A DNA stretch of 64,000 nt from NCBI RefSeq assembly GCF_024171695.1, contig NZ_JAMTCF010000017.1:1-64000 (forward strand), written 5' to 3'. Origin of the DNA: Actinosynnema pretiosum (GTDB taxonomy: Bacteria > Actinomycetota > Actinomycetes > Mycobacteriales > Pseudonocardiaceae). Positions 21,325 through 29,826 of this stretch are shown piece by piece. The notes beneath the pieces are model-generated. The model made no database searches. It worked only from the letters and a program-made list of their open reading frames with translations, and was not told where the DNA came from. The first letter of the stretch is position 1, and every line of letters begins with the position of its first letter. The position numbers were made by a program, and so were the translations under genes.

Positions 21325-21349
21325 CCAACTGTTGACAGTCAACAGTTGG
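21325..21349. promoter_or_regulatory. 25-bp operator-like palindrome
   Basis: CCAACTGTTGAC and GTCAACAGTTGG are exact reverse complements around a single A. The TGTTGAC-N-GTCAACA core resembles GntR-type operators. It lies about 140 bases upstream of the VOC gene, and no regulator gene adjoins it. Confidence 0.6.
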
Positions 21350-21496
21350 CGGCAACGTGCTGACCAGCAACGACGCACGACGAGCAAGCCTGAGGAAGCA
21401 CGCCAGGTGAGAGACGCACGCAAGCCGGGCTGATCGACGCAGGCGCATCGCGGGCTGCGGGGCGAGCGCAGCGAGCCCGCAGCCAGCCCATCCCGC

Positions 21497-21712
21497 GTCC
21501 CTCTTCTCCGTTTGGCCTGGCGAAGCCCGAGCACGCTCGTCAAGATGCCGCCGCACCGCCCGGCAGACCTCCCGAGTCAAACGGCGTCTTGACGAGTGTG
21601 CTTGCCTGAAAGGAGGCCAAACGGAGAAGAGGGACCCCACCCACCGCAGTAGTACAACGGGACCACAAGACCAACCGCCACCAGCCGGCAGAGCTCGTGT
21701 CCCCTCTTTTTT
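21497..21712 (+). ncRNA. Candidate structured RNA ending in a T6 tract
   Basis: Arms at 21497-21550 and 21582-21635 are inverted repeats of one another: 20 bases are identical (GTCCCTCTTCTCCGTTTGGC against its complement) and the rest about 70% matched. They would fold into a long hairpin. Downstream, GTCCCCTC followed by TTTTTT (21707-21712) could pair with GAGGGAC at 21629-21635 and terminate a rightward transcript. No promoter is identified, so the call is tentative; the element could instead be a palindromic repeat. Confidence 0.35.
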
Positions 21713-21741
21713 GGAGGCCTGCCCCGCCGGCGAGGCGAGCC

Positions 21742-22749
21742 CTAGTCGTACTCCTCCAACTTCCCCCGAGACTCCAACAACCGCCGCAACGACTCCAACC
21801 GCCGCTCCGTCGCAGCCCCGCTGCTCACCAGCTCGTCCAACTTGCACTCGGGGTCCTCATCCCCCCCGAGGTGCCCACACCCTGGCGGGCACTCCTCCGC
21901 CATCTCCTTCATGTCCGGGAACGCCATCACGATGTCGTCCGGCGTGATGTGCGCCAGCCCGAACGACCTAATCCCCGGCGTGTCCACCGCCCACCCGCCC
22001 TCGGGCAGCGCCAGCGCCACCGCCTGGGTCGACGTGTGCCGCCCCTTCCCGACCCCGCTCACCACACCCACCGCCCGGTTCGCGTCAGGCACCAACCGGT
22101 TCACCAGGGTCGACTTCCCCACCCCCGAGTGCCCGATCAACGCCGACAACCGGTCCACCATCCGCTCCCGCAGCTCGACCGGGTCCTCGTCCGACCTCGT
22201 CACCACCACCGGGACGTCCAGCTCCGCGTACGCCTCCAACAACTCCTCCGCCGAAGCCAGGTCCGACTTCGTCAAGCACAGCAACGGCTCCAACCCACCC
22301 GCGTAAGCCGCCACCAAGCACCGGTCGATGAACCCCCGCCGGGGCTCCGGCTCGGCCAGCGCCGTCACGATCACCAGCTGCGCCGCGTTCGCCACCACCA
22401 CCCGCTCGAACGGGTCCGTGTCGTCCGCCGTCCGCCGCAGCACGCTGGACCGCTCCTCCACCCGCACGATCCGCGCCAGCGTGTCCGGCTGCCCCGAGGT
22501 GTCCCCGACCAGCCCGACCTGGTCCCCGACCACCACCGGCGTGCGCCCCAGCTCCCGCGCCCGCATCGCCGTCACCAGCAACCCCGGATCCGAGTCCACC
22601 GCGCACGTCCACCGCCCCCGGTCGACGCCGACGACCATCGCGCCCACCGCGTCCGCGTGCTCCGGCCGCCGCTTGCTCCTCGGCCTGGTCCCCTTGCCCG
22701 GCCGGACCCGGACGTCCGACTCGTCCAGCTTGCGCCAATCCCGTCCCAC
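21742..22749 (-). CDS. rsgA: Ribosome small-subunit-dependent GTPase A
   Basis: Circularly permuted GTPase that checks 30S subunit maturation. It has 335 residues: an OB-fold region at about 35-110, G4 LTKSD near 159-163, G1 GHSGVGKSTL at 206-215, G3 DTPGIRSFGL, and a C-terminal zinc-binding segment CPPGCGHLGGDEDPEC. The frame is open further upstream inside aroA, but the GTG at 22749 begins the homologous MGRDWRKLDESDVRVRPG. It starts one base after the aroA stop codon, so the two are translationally coupled. The aroA-rsgA order is that of mycobacteria (Rv3227-Rv3228). Confidence 0.94.
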   Translation of the reverse strand: MGRDWRKLDESDVRVRPGKGTRPRSKRRPEHADAVGAMVVGVDRGRWTCAVDSDPGLLVTAMRARELGRTPVVVGDQVGLVGDTSGQPDTLARIVRVEERSSVLRRTADDTDPFERVVVANAAQLVIVTALAEPEPRRGFIDRCLVAAYAGGLEPLLCLTKSDLASAEELLEAYAELDVPVVVTRSDEDPVELRERMVDRLSALIGHSGVGKSTLVNRLVPDANRAVGVVSGVGKGRHTSTQAVALALPEGGWAVDTPGIRSFGLAHITPDDIVMAFPDMKEMAEECPPGCGHLGGDEDPECKLDELVSSGAATERRLESLRRLLESRGKLEEYD

Positions 22750-22750
22750 G

Positions 22751-24043
22751 TCAGCGCTGCCCGAGCATCGCCGCCCACATTCCGGGGAAGTCCGGGATCG
22801 TCTTGGACGTCGTGCCGATGTCGTCCACCTCCACACCGGGCACCCGCAGCCCGATGATCGCCCCGGCCGTGGCCATCCTGTGGTCCGCGTACGCCTTCCA
22901 CGTCCCACCGCTCAGCGTCCCGCCGCTCAGCGCTCCACCACTCAGCGCCCGAGGCCTGATCACCAGCCCGTCCTCGGTCTCCTCGACGTCCCCACCCAAC
23001 CCGTTGACCTCGGCGGCCAGCGCCGCGAGCCGGTCGGTCTCGTGCCCGCGCAGGTGCGCGATGCCGCGCAGCACCGTCGGCCCGGACGCGAACACCGCCA
23101 GCGCCACCACGGTCGGGGTCAGCTCGCCCACGTCGTGCAGGTCCAGGTCCACCCCGCGCAGCTCGCCGCCGCGCACCCGCAGCCCGTCCGCGCCCAGCTC
23201 CACCGAGCAGCCCATCTCCGCCAGGATTCCCCTGATCGCGTCACCGGCCTGCGTGGTCGCCGTCGGCCACCCCGGCACGAGCACCTCGCCGCCGGTCACC
23301 GCCGCCGCCGCCAGGAACGGCGTCGCGTTCGACAGGTCCGGCTCCACGTCCCACTCGCGCCCCGCGACCGGACCCGGCTCGACCCGCCACCGGTCGGTCC
23401 CCGAGTCGTCCACCTCGACGCCCGCCTCGCGCAGCATCGCCACGGTCATCTCGATGTGCGGCAGCGACGGCACCGGCTCGCCCTCGTGCACGACCACCAC
23501 GCCCTTGTCGTACCGCGCGCCCGACAGCAGCAGCCCCGACACGAACTGCGAGGACGCCGACGCGTCGATCACCACCTCGCCGCCGGGCAGCCCGCCCGCG
23601 CCGCGCAGGGTGAACGGCAGCGCGTCGCCGTCCACGTCCGCGCCCAGCGCCCGCAGCGCGCCCAGCACGGTCCCCATGGGCCGCACCCGCGCCTGCTCGT
23701 CGCCGTCGAACACGACCTCGCCCGAGGCCAGCGCGGCGACCGGCGGCAGGAAGCGCATGACCGTGCCCGCGAGCCCGCAGTCCACCCGCGCCGCCCCGCG
23801 CAGCTCACCCGGCTGCACCAGCCACGACCCGTCCGGGCCGTCCTCGATCCGCGCCCCCAGCACGCGCAGCGCCTCCGCCATCAGCAGGGTGTCCCGGCTG
23901 CGCAGCGGCGCGCGCAGCACCGAGGGGGCGTCGGCGATGGCGGCGAGCACCAGCGCGCGATTGGTGATCGACTTCGAGCCGGGGACCGGTACCGTCGCGT
24001 TGACGGGACCGCCGGCGGTGCGGGCGGACCACTGCTGCGTCAT
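22751..24043 (-). CDS. aroA: 3-phosphoshikimate 1-carboxyvinyltransferase (EPSP synthase)
   Basis: Joins shikimate-3-phosphate and PEP in the shikimate pathway. It has 430 residues. Signatures are [37 protein letters not shown] (PEP site), [19 protein letters not shown] and [16 protein letters not shown] short degenerate repeat, [15 protein letters not shown], lies near the C-terminus just before [11 protein letters not shown] and is not part of the family core. ATG 24043 ([12 protein letters not shown]) is the sensible start, although the frame is open to 24151. Confidence 0.96.
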   Translation of the reverse strand: MTQQWSARTAGGPVNATVPVPGSKSITNRALVLAAIADAPSVLRAPLRSRDTLLMAEALRVLGARIEDGPDGSWLVQPGELRGAARVDCGLAGTVMRFLPPVAALASGEVVFDGDEQARVRPMGTVLGALRALGADVDGDALPFTLRGAGGLPGGEVVIDASASSQFVSGLLLSGARYDKGVVVVHEGEPVPSLPHIEMTVAMLREAGVEVDDSGTDRWRVEPGPVAGREWDVEPDLSNATPFLAAAAVTGGEVLVPGWPTATTQAGDAIRGILAEMGCSVELGADGLRVRGGELRGVDLDLHDVGELTPTVVALAVFASGPTVLRGIAHLRGHETDRLAALAAEVNGLGGDVEETEDGLVIRPRALSGGALSGGTLSGGTWKAYADHRMATAGAIIGLRVPGVEVDDIGTTSKTIPDFPGMWAAMLGQR

Positions 24044-24125
24044 GCCCAGATGATCCCGCATGCCGTTCCCGGCGGCTCGCACCGGTCGCCGCGACGTGCG
24101 ACGATGAGTCAGGAGGTGATCGGTT

Positions 24126-24887
24126 GTGTGCGGCAGGTACGCCTCCACCAAGAACCCGGCCCAGGTGGCGACCGAGTTCGACGCGGTGGACGCAACGGAC
24201 GGCGCGGTCTCCGGTCCGGACTACAACGTCGCCCCCACCAAGACCGTGTCCGCGGTGGTCGACCGGCACCCGCGCGACGCGGAGGGCGAACCGGTGCCCG
24301 ACGAGGTCGAGCGCACCGTGCGCGCCATGCGCTGGGGCCTGGTCCCGCACTGGGCCAAGGACCTCTCCGGCGCCGCCAAGATGATCAACGCCCGCTCGGA
24401 GAGCGTGCTGGAGAAGCCCTCCTACCGCGACTCCGCCGCCCGCCGCCGCTGCATCGTGCCCGCCGAGGGGTGGTACGAGTGGCAGCCCGGCGAGGGCCGC
24501 AAGCAGCCGTACTTCATCACCCCAGGCGACGGCTCCAGCCTGGCCATGGCGGGCATCTGGTCCGTCTGGTGGCAGCAGGACGGCGACGAGCGCAAGCCGA
24601 TCATCACCCTCGCCGTGCTCACCACCGACGCCATCGGCGAGATGACCCAGGTCCACCACCGGATGCCGCTCGTGCTCCCGAGGGACCGCTGGGACGACTG
24701 GCTCGACCCCGACCGCGCCGACCCGAGCGCGCTGCTGGCCCCCGACCTCGACCTGGTGAACGCGCTGGAGCTGCGCCCGGTCTCGACGCGGGTCAACAGC
24801 ATCAAGAACAACGACCGCACCCTCACGGACCCGGTGCGGTTGGGCGAGGACGAGAAACCGGAGCCCACCTTGTTCGAGCTGACGTGA
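24126..24887 (+). CDS. SOS response-associated peptidase, YedK/HMCES family
   Basis: A 253-residue SRAP protein that forms a covalent crosslink with abasic sites in single-stranded DNA. The GTG start is followed at once by catalytic Cys2 (MCGRYA). Other family residues are the Asn in [23 protein letters not shown], the Glu in VPAEGWYEW and the His in VHHRMP. It diverges from aroA and overlaps the following hydrolase by 4 bases. M. tuberculosis carries the orthologue (Rv3226c) beside aroA. Confidence 0.94.
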   Translation: MCGRYASTKNPAQVATEFDAVDATDGAVSGPDYNVAPTKTVSAVVDRHPRDAEGEPVPDEVERTVRAMRWGLVPHWAKDLSGAAKMINARSESVLEKPSYRDSAARRRCIVPAEGWYEWQPGEGRKQPYFITPGDGSSLAMAGIWSVWWQQDGDERKPIITLAVLTTDAIGEMTQVHHRMPLVLPRDRWDDWLDPDRADPSALLAPDLDLVNALELRPVSTRVNSIKNNDRTLTDPVRLGEDEKPEPTLFELT

Positions 24888-25498
24888 CCGCCCGCGTGGT
24901 CGACACCCCGCACGGCCCCGCGCGGGCCGTGCTGCACTGCGCCGCCGAGGGCCGCGCCGCGCTGCTGCTCGGCCACGGCGCTGGCGGCGGCATCGAGGCC
25001 CCCGACCTGGTCGCGGCCACCCGAGCCGCCGTCGAGGCCGGCGTGCACGTCGCGCTGGTGGAGCAGCCGTACCGGGTCGCCGGTCGCCGCGCCCCGGCCC
25101 CCGCCAAGCAGCTGGACACCGCGTGGCTCGCGGTCGCGGAGGACCTCGGCGCGGGCCTGTTCGACACCCTGCCGCTGGTGTTCGGCGGGCGCTCGTCGGG
25201 CGCGCGGGTGGCCTGCCGCACCGCCGCCGAGGGCCAGGCCGTCGCGGTGCTGTGCCTGGCGTTCCCGCTGCACCCGGTCGGCAAGCCGGAGAAGTCCCGG
25301 CTGCCCGAGCTGGACGCGGTCGACGTGGCGACCCTGGTCGTGCAGGGCGAGCGCGACCCGTTCGGCGTTCCGGGCGGCGCGCCGCACCGGGAGGTCGTGC
25401 TCCAGGAGGGCGACCACAACCTCAAGGCCGACGTGGAGGGGTTGCAGCGCTCGGTGGGGGAGTGGCTGGCCCGCGTACTGCGCCCCTTGGAGGTCTGA
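24884..25498 (+). CDS. Alpha/beta-hydrolase family protein
   Basis: A 204-residue compact hydrolase of the dienelactone-hydrolase/Tex30-KANL3-like type. Visible are the oxyanion segment LLLGHGAGGGIEAPDL, nucleophile elbow GRSSGARVA (Ser in G-x-S-x-G), acid LVVQGERDPFG and catalytic His in EGDHNLK. The GTG start at 24884 overlaps the SRAP stop (GTGA). Its stop codon falls inside a 13-bp tandem repeat. The substrate is unknown. Confidence 0.85.
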   Translation: MTARVVDTPHGPARAVLHCAAEGRAALLLGHGAGGGIEAPDLVAATRAAVEAGVHVALVEQPYRVAGRRAPAPAKQLDTAWLAVAEDLGAGLFDTLPLVFGGRSSGARVACRTAAEGQAVAVLCLAFPLHPVGKPEKSRLPELDAVDVATLVVQGERDPFGVPGGAPHREVVLQEGDHNLKADVEGLQRSVGEWLARVLRPLEV

Positions 25499-25525
25499 CC
25501 CCGAGGTCTGACCCCGAGGTCTGAC
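25490..25525. repeat. 13-bp tandem repeat spanning the hydrolase stop codon
   Basis: GAGGTCTGACCCC occurs at 25490 and 25503, then GAGGTCTGAC at 25516. The first copy contains the in-frame TGA stop of the hydrolase gene, and the later copies are non-coding. Confidence 0.85.
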
Positions 25526-25529
25526 GGAC

Positions 25530-25549
25530 CCCGAACCCAGGGGTTCGGG
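25530..25549. terminator. Bidirectional terminator hairpin
   Basis: CCCGAACC pairs with GGTTCGGG over a 4-base loop, between the convergent hydrolase and ybaK genes. No T-tract follows. Confidence 0.65.
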
Positions 25550-25551
25550 CC

Positions 25552-26034
25552 TCAGCCCGCGATCGGCGCGACCACGGCCCCGGTCAGCCTGATCAGCTCC
25601 GCCGGGTCCAGCTCCACCTCGACCCCGCGCTTGCCCGCCGAGCAGAACACCGTCGGGTACTCGCTCGCCGACGAGTCCAGCACCAGCGGCAGCCGCTTCT
25701 TCTGCCCCAGCGGCGAGATCCCGCCCGCCACGTACCCGGTAGCCCGCTCGGCCGCCGCCACCTCGGCCATCTTCGCCTTCTTCCCGCCCAGCGCCGCCGC
25801 GAGCGCCTTCAGGTTCAGCTGCCCGGTGACCGGCACCACGCCGACCGCGAGCTTCCCGTCGACCTCCGCCACCAGCGTCTTGAACACCCGCTCCGGCGCC
25901 ACCCCGAGCGCCTCGGCCGCCTCCATCCCGTAGGACTCGTGGCGCGGGTCGTGCTCGTAGGAGTGCAGCTCGAAGGCCACCTTCTGCTTGCTCAGCAGCA
26001 GCGTGGCGGGGGTACCGGTCGCGGGCCTGGCCAT
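25552..26034 (-). CDS. ybaK: Cys-tRNA(Pro) deacylase, YbaK/EbsC family
   Basis: Editing enzyme that hydrolyses mischarged Cys-tRNA(Pro). It has 160 residues, the usual length for the family. FKTLVAEVDGKLAVGVVPV contains the catalytic Lys region, then KKAKMAEVAAAERATGYVAGGISPLGQKKRLP, a family hallmark. ATG 26034 begins MARPATGTPATLLLSKQKV, as expected; the frame continues upstream without homology. It diverges from sigR. Confidence 0.93.
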   Translation of the reverse strand: MARPATGTPATLLLSKQKVAFELHSYEHDPRHESYGMEAAEALGVAPERVFKTLVAEVDGKLAVGVVPVTGQLNLKALAAALGGKKAKMAEVAAAERATGYVAGGISPLGQKKRLPLVLDSSASEYPTVFCSAGKRGVEVELDPAELIRLTGAVVAPIAG

Positions 26035-26226
26035 GGGCGCGGACCCTAGCCGGGGAATGCCGCGCCCCGCCACCGCGTTGACGGGGACGTGCCAGCAGAG
26101 GTGATGGAGCAGCAGGTCGGCAGGCAGGCCAAGGCCCGGCCCCCGCGCGGGTCGGCGCTCTGCCGCCCGGGTGACCGCCGCGTATCCTCGAACGCGACCC
26201 AGACAGCCGCGAACACGGGGAGAGCG

Positions 26227-26886
26227 GTGCCACCAGCAGCGCGAGCACAGGCCGCCGAGAACGGGGCCACACCGCGTGGCCAGGCGCACGGCGAGGAGAC
26301 GGCTGACCAGCGGGCAGCGCGGTTCGAGCGCGACGCGATGCCGATGCTCGACCAGCTCTACTCGGCGGCGCTGCGGATGACGCGCAACCCCGCCGACGCG
26401 GAGGACCTGGTCCAGGAGACCTACCTCAAGGCGTACGCCGCGTTCGCGTCCTTCTCCGAGGGCACGAACCTCAAGGCGTGGCTGTACCGGATCCTGACCA
26501 ACACCTACATCAACGGCTACCGCAAGAAGCAGCGCCAGCCGCTCCAGCAGCCCACGGAGGAGATCACCGACTGGCAGCTGGCGCAGGCGGAGAGCCACAC
26601 CTCCTCCGGGCTGCGCTCGGCCGAGGTCGAGGCGATGGACCGGTTGCCGGACACCGACGTCAAGGAGGCGCTCCAGCGCCTGCCCGAGGAGTTCCGCATC
26701 GCGGTGTACCTGGCGGACGTGGAGGGTTTCGCCTACAAGGAGATCGCTGACATCATGGGCACCCCGATCGGCACCGTGATGTCCCGGTTGCACCGGGGCC
26801 GCAGGCAGCTTCGCGAGCAGCTGGCCGACACCGCGCGCGAGCGCGGCTTCCTGCGCGGCGGTCAGCAGGAGGTGGCGGGACGATGA
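26227..26886 (+). CDS. sigR: ECF sigma factor, SigR/SigH type (disulfide-stress response)
   Basis: A 219-residue ECF sigma factor for thiol-oxidative stress. Region 2 is [40 protein letters not shown] with [23 protein letters not shown]. Region 4 is [49 protein letters not shown] 26227 is preceded by a GGGGAGA site and is the best start. The frame is open back to 26089, and in Streptomyces an upstream start makes a longer unstable form, so an N-terminally extended product is possible. It overlaps rsrA by 4 bases. Confidence 0.93.
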   Translation: MPPAARAQAAENGATPRGQAHGEETADQRAARFERDAMPMLDQLYSAALRMTRNPADAEDLVQETYLKAYAAFASFSEGTNLKAWLYRILTNTYINGYRKKQRQPLQQPTEEITDWQLAQAESHTSSGLRSAEVEAMDRLPDTDVKEALQRLPEEFRIAVYLADVEGFAYKEIADIMGTPIGTVMSRLHRGRRQLREQLADTARERGFLRGGQQEVAGR

Positions 26887-27275
26887 GCTGCGGCGAGCAC
26901 CACGAGACCAACTGCTCCGAGGTGCTGTCGGAGGTGTGGCTGTTCCTCGACCAGGAGTGCGACCAGGCCCGGCGCGAGCTGCTGGCCACGCACCTGGACG
27001 AGTGCCACCCCTGCCTGGAGGAGTACGGGCTGGAGGAGCACCTGAAGGCGCTGCTCGCCCGCAAGTGCGGCGGCGACCTCGCCCCGGACGAGCTCAAGGC
27101 CAGGCTGCGGGCCCGCATCCGGGAGACCGTGACGGTCCGGGAGACGACCGTGCGGGAGACGACGGCCTCGCGCGAGGGCGCCGACGGCGTCGTCACCGAG
27201 GTCCGCCGGGTCGACGTCGAGGTGACGACCGCCACGACAACGGCTCCCAGCTCCCCCAGGGCGTCCTCGGACTGA
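26883..27275 (+). CDS. rsrA: Zinc-binding anti-sigma factor RsrA (mycothiol system)
   Basis: Redox-sensitive anti-sigma partner of SigR. It has 130 residues with the ZAS motif [12 protein letters not shown] (H-x3-C-x2-C) and upstream Cys residues ([10 protein letters not shown]), so oxidation should release SigR. The C-terminal 40 residues ([10 protein letters not shown] repeats, [12 protein letters not shown]) are longer than in many homologues and look disordered. The start overlaps sigR by ATGA. Confidence 0.93.
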   Translation: MSCGEHHETNCSEVLSEVWLFLDQECDQARRELLATHLDECHPCLEEYGLEEHLKALLARKCGGDLAPDELKARLRARIRETVTVRETTVRETTASREGADGVVTEVRRVDVEVTTATTTAPSSPRASSD

Positions 27276-27371
27276 CCCCGGACCGGCCGCAGACCGGCCA
27301 CGGGAGCCCGCGCGGCCCCCGACCGGTCCGCCGGGTCGGAGCTGGCGGTCCACCCGGCCCCAAGAACGCCG

Positions 27372-27403
27372 AAGGCCCCGGAGACCAGGTCTCCGGGGCC
27401 TTT
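27372..27403. terminator. Bidirectional terminator between rsrA and bL37
   Basis: AAGGCCCCGGAGAC and GTCTCCGGGGCCTT pair perfectly over 14 bp with loop CAG, and a T follows. It sits between two convergent genes, with A and T flanks suited to both directions. Confidence 0.88.
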
Positions 27404-27419
27404 CGCCAGGTCAGCGACC

Positions 27420-27494
27420 TCAGGCGTTGGGGCGCTTCCCGTGGTTGGCGCCGCCCTTCTTGCGGTCACGACGCTTGCGGGCACGCTTCGACAT
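27420..27494 (-). CDS. Ribosomal protein bL37 (24 residues)
   Basis: A 24-residue very basic protein, MSKRARKRRDRKKGGANH followed by GKRPNA. The ANHGKRPNA ending and basic stretch match the small actinobacterial 50S protein bL37 seen in mycobacterial ribosome structures. A ribosome site GGAGGAG lies 6 bases before the ATG, and a strong bidirectional terminator lies just past the stop. The position between sigR-rsrA and pdtaS is the one known in other actinobacteria. It is easily missed because of its size. Confidence 0.88.
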   Translation of the reverse strand: MSKRARKRRDRKKGGANHGKRPNA

Positions 27495-27674
27495 GGGGTT
27501 CTCCTCCAGCTAACAGTGCTTCACCCAAGTGTGACACGGCGTCACCTGACCGCCGGCGGCACGGTCTCCGAACCGTGGTTGGATGGCTGGCAGAGCCCGT
27601 TCGCACCGCGGTGTCGCAGGGCGGCCGTGGAGCGGGAGCCGACCTCATCGCGGTGGTCGAGTTAGGAGCACAAC

Positions 27675-29153
27675 CTGTCCACGCTCACCGACCTGCTCGC
27701 CGAGCACACCAAGCTGTCCGGAGTCGCCGCCGACCACCTGCAGCTCGTGGTCGCCGAGTGGCAGCTGCTCTCGGACCTGTCGTTCGCCGACTTCCTCATG
27801 TGGGTGCCGCTGGACGACGGCACGTTCCTGTGCGTCGCCCAGGCCCGCCCGACCACCGCGCCGACCGCCCACCCCGAGGACGTCGTCGGCAGCACCGTCC
27901 CGGTGGACGAGCACCCGCAGCTGCGCCGCGCGATCGCCGAGGTGCGGATCTGCCGCGAGGAGGACCCGCGCTGGCACCTGGGCGTCCCGGTGCGCCGCGA
28001 GGCCATCCCGGTCCGGCTGGGCAGCGAGGTCATCGCCGTGCTCAGCCGCAACACGAACCTGGCCGTGCCGCGCGTGCCCAGCCCGCTGGAGATCTCCTAC
28101 CTGGGCTCCGCCGCCGACCTGTGCCAGATGATCGCGGACGGCACGTTCCCCACCACCGAGCCGTCACCCGACGTGCACACCAGCCCGCGCGTGGGCGACG
28201 GCCTGGTGCGCCTGGACTCGTCGGGCGCCGTGGTGTTCGCCAGCCCCAACGCGCTGTCGGCCTACCACCGCATGGGCCACGCCGCCGACCTGATCGGCGT
28301 GCACCTGGCCCCGCTGACCCGCTCGCTGATCGGCGACCCGTTCGACGCCACCGAGGTGGCGCAGCGGATCAGGGCCGCGCTCGACGGGCAGCCGTCGATG
28401 CGGATCGAGGCCGAGTCGCGTCGCGGTGCGGCGGTGCTGTTCCGGGCGCTGCCGCTGCGGCCGAGGGGCAGCGCGGCGGGCGCGCTCGTGCTGTGCCGGG
28501 ACGTCACCGAGGTGCGCAGGCGCGACCGGGCGCTGATGTCCAAGGACGCCACGATCCGCGAGATCCACCACCGGGTGAAGAACAACCTGCAGACCGTGGC
28601 CGCGCTGCTGCGGCTCCAGTCCCGCCGCACCTCCAGCGAGGAGGCGCGGGAGGCGCTGGCCGAGTCGGTGCGCCGGGTCACCTCGATCGCGCTCGTGCAC
28701 GAGACGCTGTCGATGTCGGTGGACGAGCGGGTCGACCTGGACGACGTGGTCGACAAGGTCATCCCGATGATGAGCGACGTGGCGGCCACCGAGTCGCAGG
28801 TCGTGGTGCGCCGGGACGGGAAGTTCGGGATCGTGCAGGCCGAGCTGGCGACACCGCTGGTGATGGTGCTGACCGAGCTGGTGCAGAACGCCTTCGAGCA
28901 CGCGTACAGCCCCGGCCAGCGCGGTGAGGTGGTCGTGCACTCCGAGCGGTCGGCGAAGTGGTTGGACGTCCTGATCTGCGACGACGGGCGCGGACTGCCG
29001 CAGGGCTTCTCGCTGGAGCGCACGGACCGGCTCGGGCTGCAGATCGTCCGGACGCTCGTCGAGTCCGAATTGAGAGGCTCCTTGAGCTTGCGCCGCAGGC
29101 CCCGAGGCGGTACAGAGGCGGTCCTGCGCGTGCCCCTCAGGGCGCGGCGTTAG
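27675..29153 (+). CDS. pdtaS: Sensor histidine kinase PdtaS, probable CTG start
   Basis: A soluble kinase that signals to the RNA-binding regulator PdtaR. It has 492 residues: an N-terminal GAF-like domain at about 10-150, a PAS-like domain at about 175-285, HisKA_2 with EIHHRVKNNLQTVAALLRLQ (His298/299), and an HATPase with NAFEHAY and DDGRGLPQGF. The conserved family N-terminus STLTDLLAEHTKLSG begins at CTG 27675, with AGGAG 6 bases upstream and a TAG stop at 27663. The first ATG/GTG in frame (GTG 27747) would remove 24 conserved residues. Mycobacterial PdtaS starts MSTLGDLLAEHT, so a CTG start is the best reading. Confidence 0.92.
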   Translation: MSTLTDLLAEHTKLSGVAADHLQLVVAEWQLLSDLSFADFLMWVPLDDGTFLCVAQARPTTAPTAHPEDVVGSTVPVDEHPQLRRAIAEVRICREEDPRWHLGVPVRREAIPVRLGSEVIAVLSRNTNLAVPRVPSPLEISYLGSAADLCQMIADGTFPTTEPSPDVHTSPRVGDGLVRLDSSGAVVFASPNALSAYHRMGHAADLIGVHLAPLTRSLIGDPFDATEVAQRIRAALDGQPSMRIEAESRRGAAVLFRALPLRPRGSAAGALVLCRDVTEVRRRDRALMSKDATIREIHHRVKNNLQTVAALLRLQSRRTSSEEAREALAESVRRVTSIALVHETLSMSVDERVDLDDVVDKVIPMMSDVAATESQVVVRRDGKFGIVQAELATPLVMVLTELVQNAFEHAYSPGQRGEVVVHSERSAKWLDVLICDDGRGLPQGFSLERTDRLGLQIVRTLVESELRGSLSLRRRPRGGTEAVLRVPLRARR

Positions 29154-29453
29154 ACTACTGCTCGTGCACGCGTGACGGCCTTCCTCAGGGGTGGTCACGT
29201 GGTCATGCGGGAGGGTGTGCAACAAGGCCGAAGGGCCCGACACCTGGCACGGTGTCGGGCCCTTCGAGCTAGCTTCCGGTGGGCTCGCAGGTCGCGGTCC
29301 TACCGCGCTGACCTGTGCCTCACGGGCGGCGGCAGTGCTTCAAGCTGCCGCCTGGTGGTGCTGCCTTGCTCGTCCTGCGCGGGCTTCGAGCCGCCGCGCG
29401 GGCAGTGCTTGCTTCGGTGCTGAGCTGTGGTGCTGTGTTTCGAGGCTTGCCGA
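29154..29453. other. Intergenic region between pdtaS and whiB1
   Basis: 300 bases with the bidirectional terminator at 29231-29264 and otherwise GC-rich sequence of no evident function. Confidence 0.6.
29231..29264. terminator. Bidirectional terminator
   Basis: AAGGGCCCGACACC pairs perfectly with GGTGTCGGGCCCTT (14 bp) over a 6-base loop, between convergent pdtaS and whiB1. The A/T flanks suit both directions. Confidence 0.88.
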
Positions 29454-29708
29454 TCAGGCGTTGCTGCGAGCCCTGGTCCGGGCGTTGCGGCGCTTCAGCG
29501 CGCGACGCTCGTCCTCGCTCATCCCGCCCCACACGCCCGCGTCCTGGCCGCTCTCCAGCGCCCACGCGAGGCAGTCGGAGACGACGGGACAGCGGCGGCA
29601 CACGGTCTTCGCCTCGGCGATCTGCAGGAGCGCAGGACCACTGTTCCCCACGGGGAAGAACAGCTCCGGGTCCTCGTCGCGGCAGATCGCGCGGTGGCGC
29701 CAGTCCAT
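29454..29708 (-). CDS. whiB1: WhiB1-type iron-sulfur transcription factor
   Basis: An 84-residue WhiB-family protein, the same length as mycobacterial WhiB1, binding a nitric-oxide-sensitive [4Fe-4S] cluster. The cluster ligands are Cys9, Cys37, Cys40 and Cys46. The turn GVWGG, which contacts the primary sigma factor, and a basic C-terminus RRALKRRNARTRARS for DNA contact follow. A GAGGAG site precedes ATG 29708. Two CRP-like boxes lie upstream. The pdtaS-whiB1 order is as in M. tuberculosis (Rv3220c-Rv3219). Confidence 0.95.
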   Translation of the reverse strand: MDWRHRAICRDEDPELFFPVGNSGPALLQIAEAKTVCRRCPVVSDCLAWALESGQDAGVWGGMSEDERRALKRRNARTRARSNA

Positions 29709-29776
29709 TGGAACTACTCCTCAGCTATGGCGCGCTCGTAGGCACGCCACTCGTCAGCGGTCGGTTTTGGGGTGCT

Positions 29777-29792
29777 TGTGAATGCTTTCACG
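29777..29792. promoter_or_regulatory. CRP-like site upstream of whiB1 (proximal)
   Basis: TGTGA-ATGCTT-TCACG is an almost ideal cAMP-receptor-protein box, about 70 bases before the whiB1 start. In M. tuberculosis the whiB1 promoter is controlled by the CRP homologue Rv3676. Confidence 0.7.
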
Positions 29793-29826
29793 AACGCGCG
29801 GGATGTCAAGAGGTTAGATCCAACCC

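Larger units (their letters stand above)
21219..21741. other. 523-bp intergenic region with operator-like palindrome and long inverted repeat
   Basis: No gene is supported on either strand. The region holds a 25-bp palindrome, a 54-base-arm inverted repeat and a T6 tract after a GTCCCCTC segment. It lies between the start of the VOC gene and the end of rsgA, both read leftwards, so a rightward transcript in it would be antisense to neither. Confidence 0.6.
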
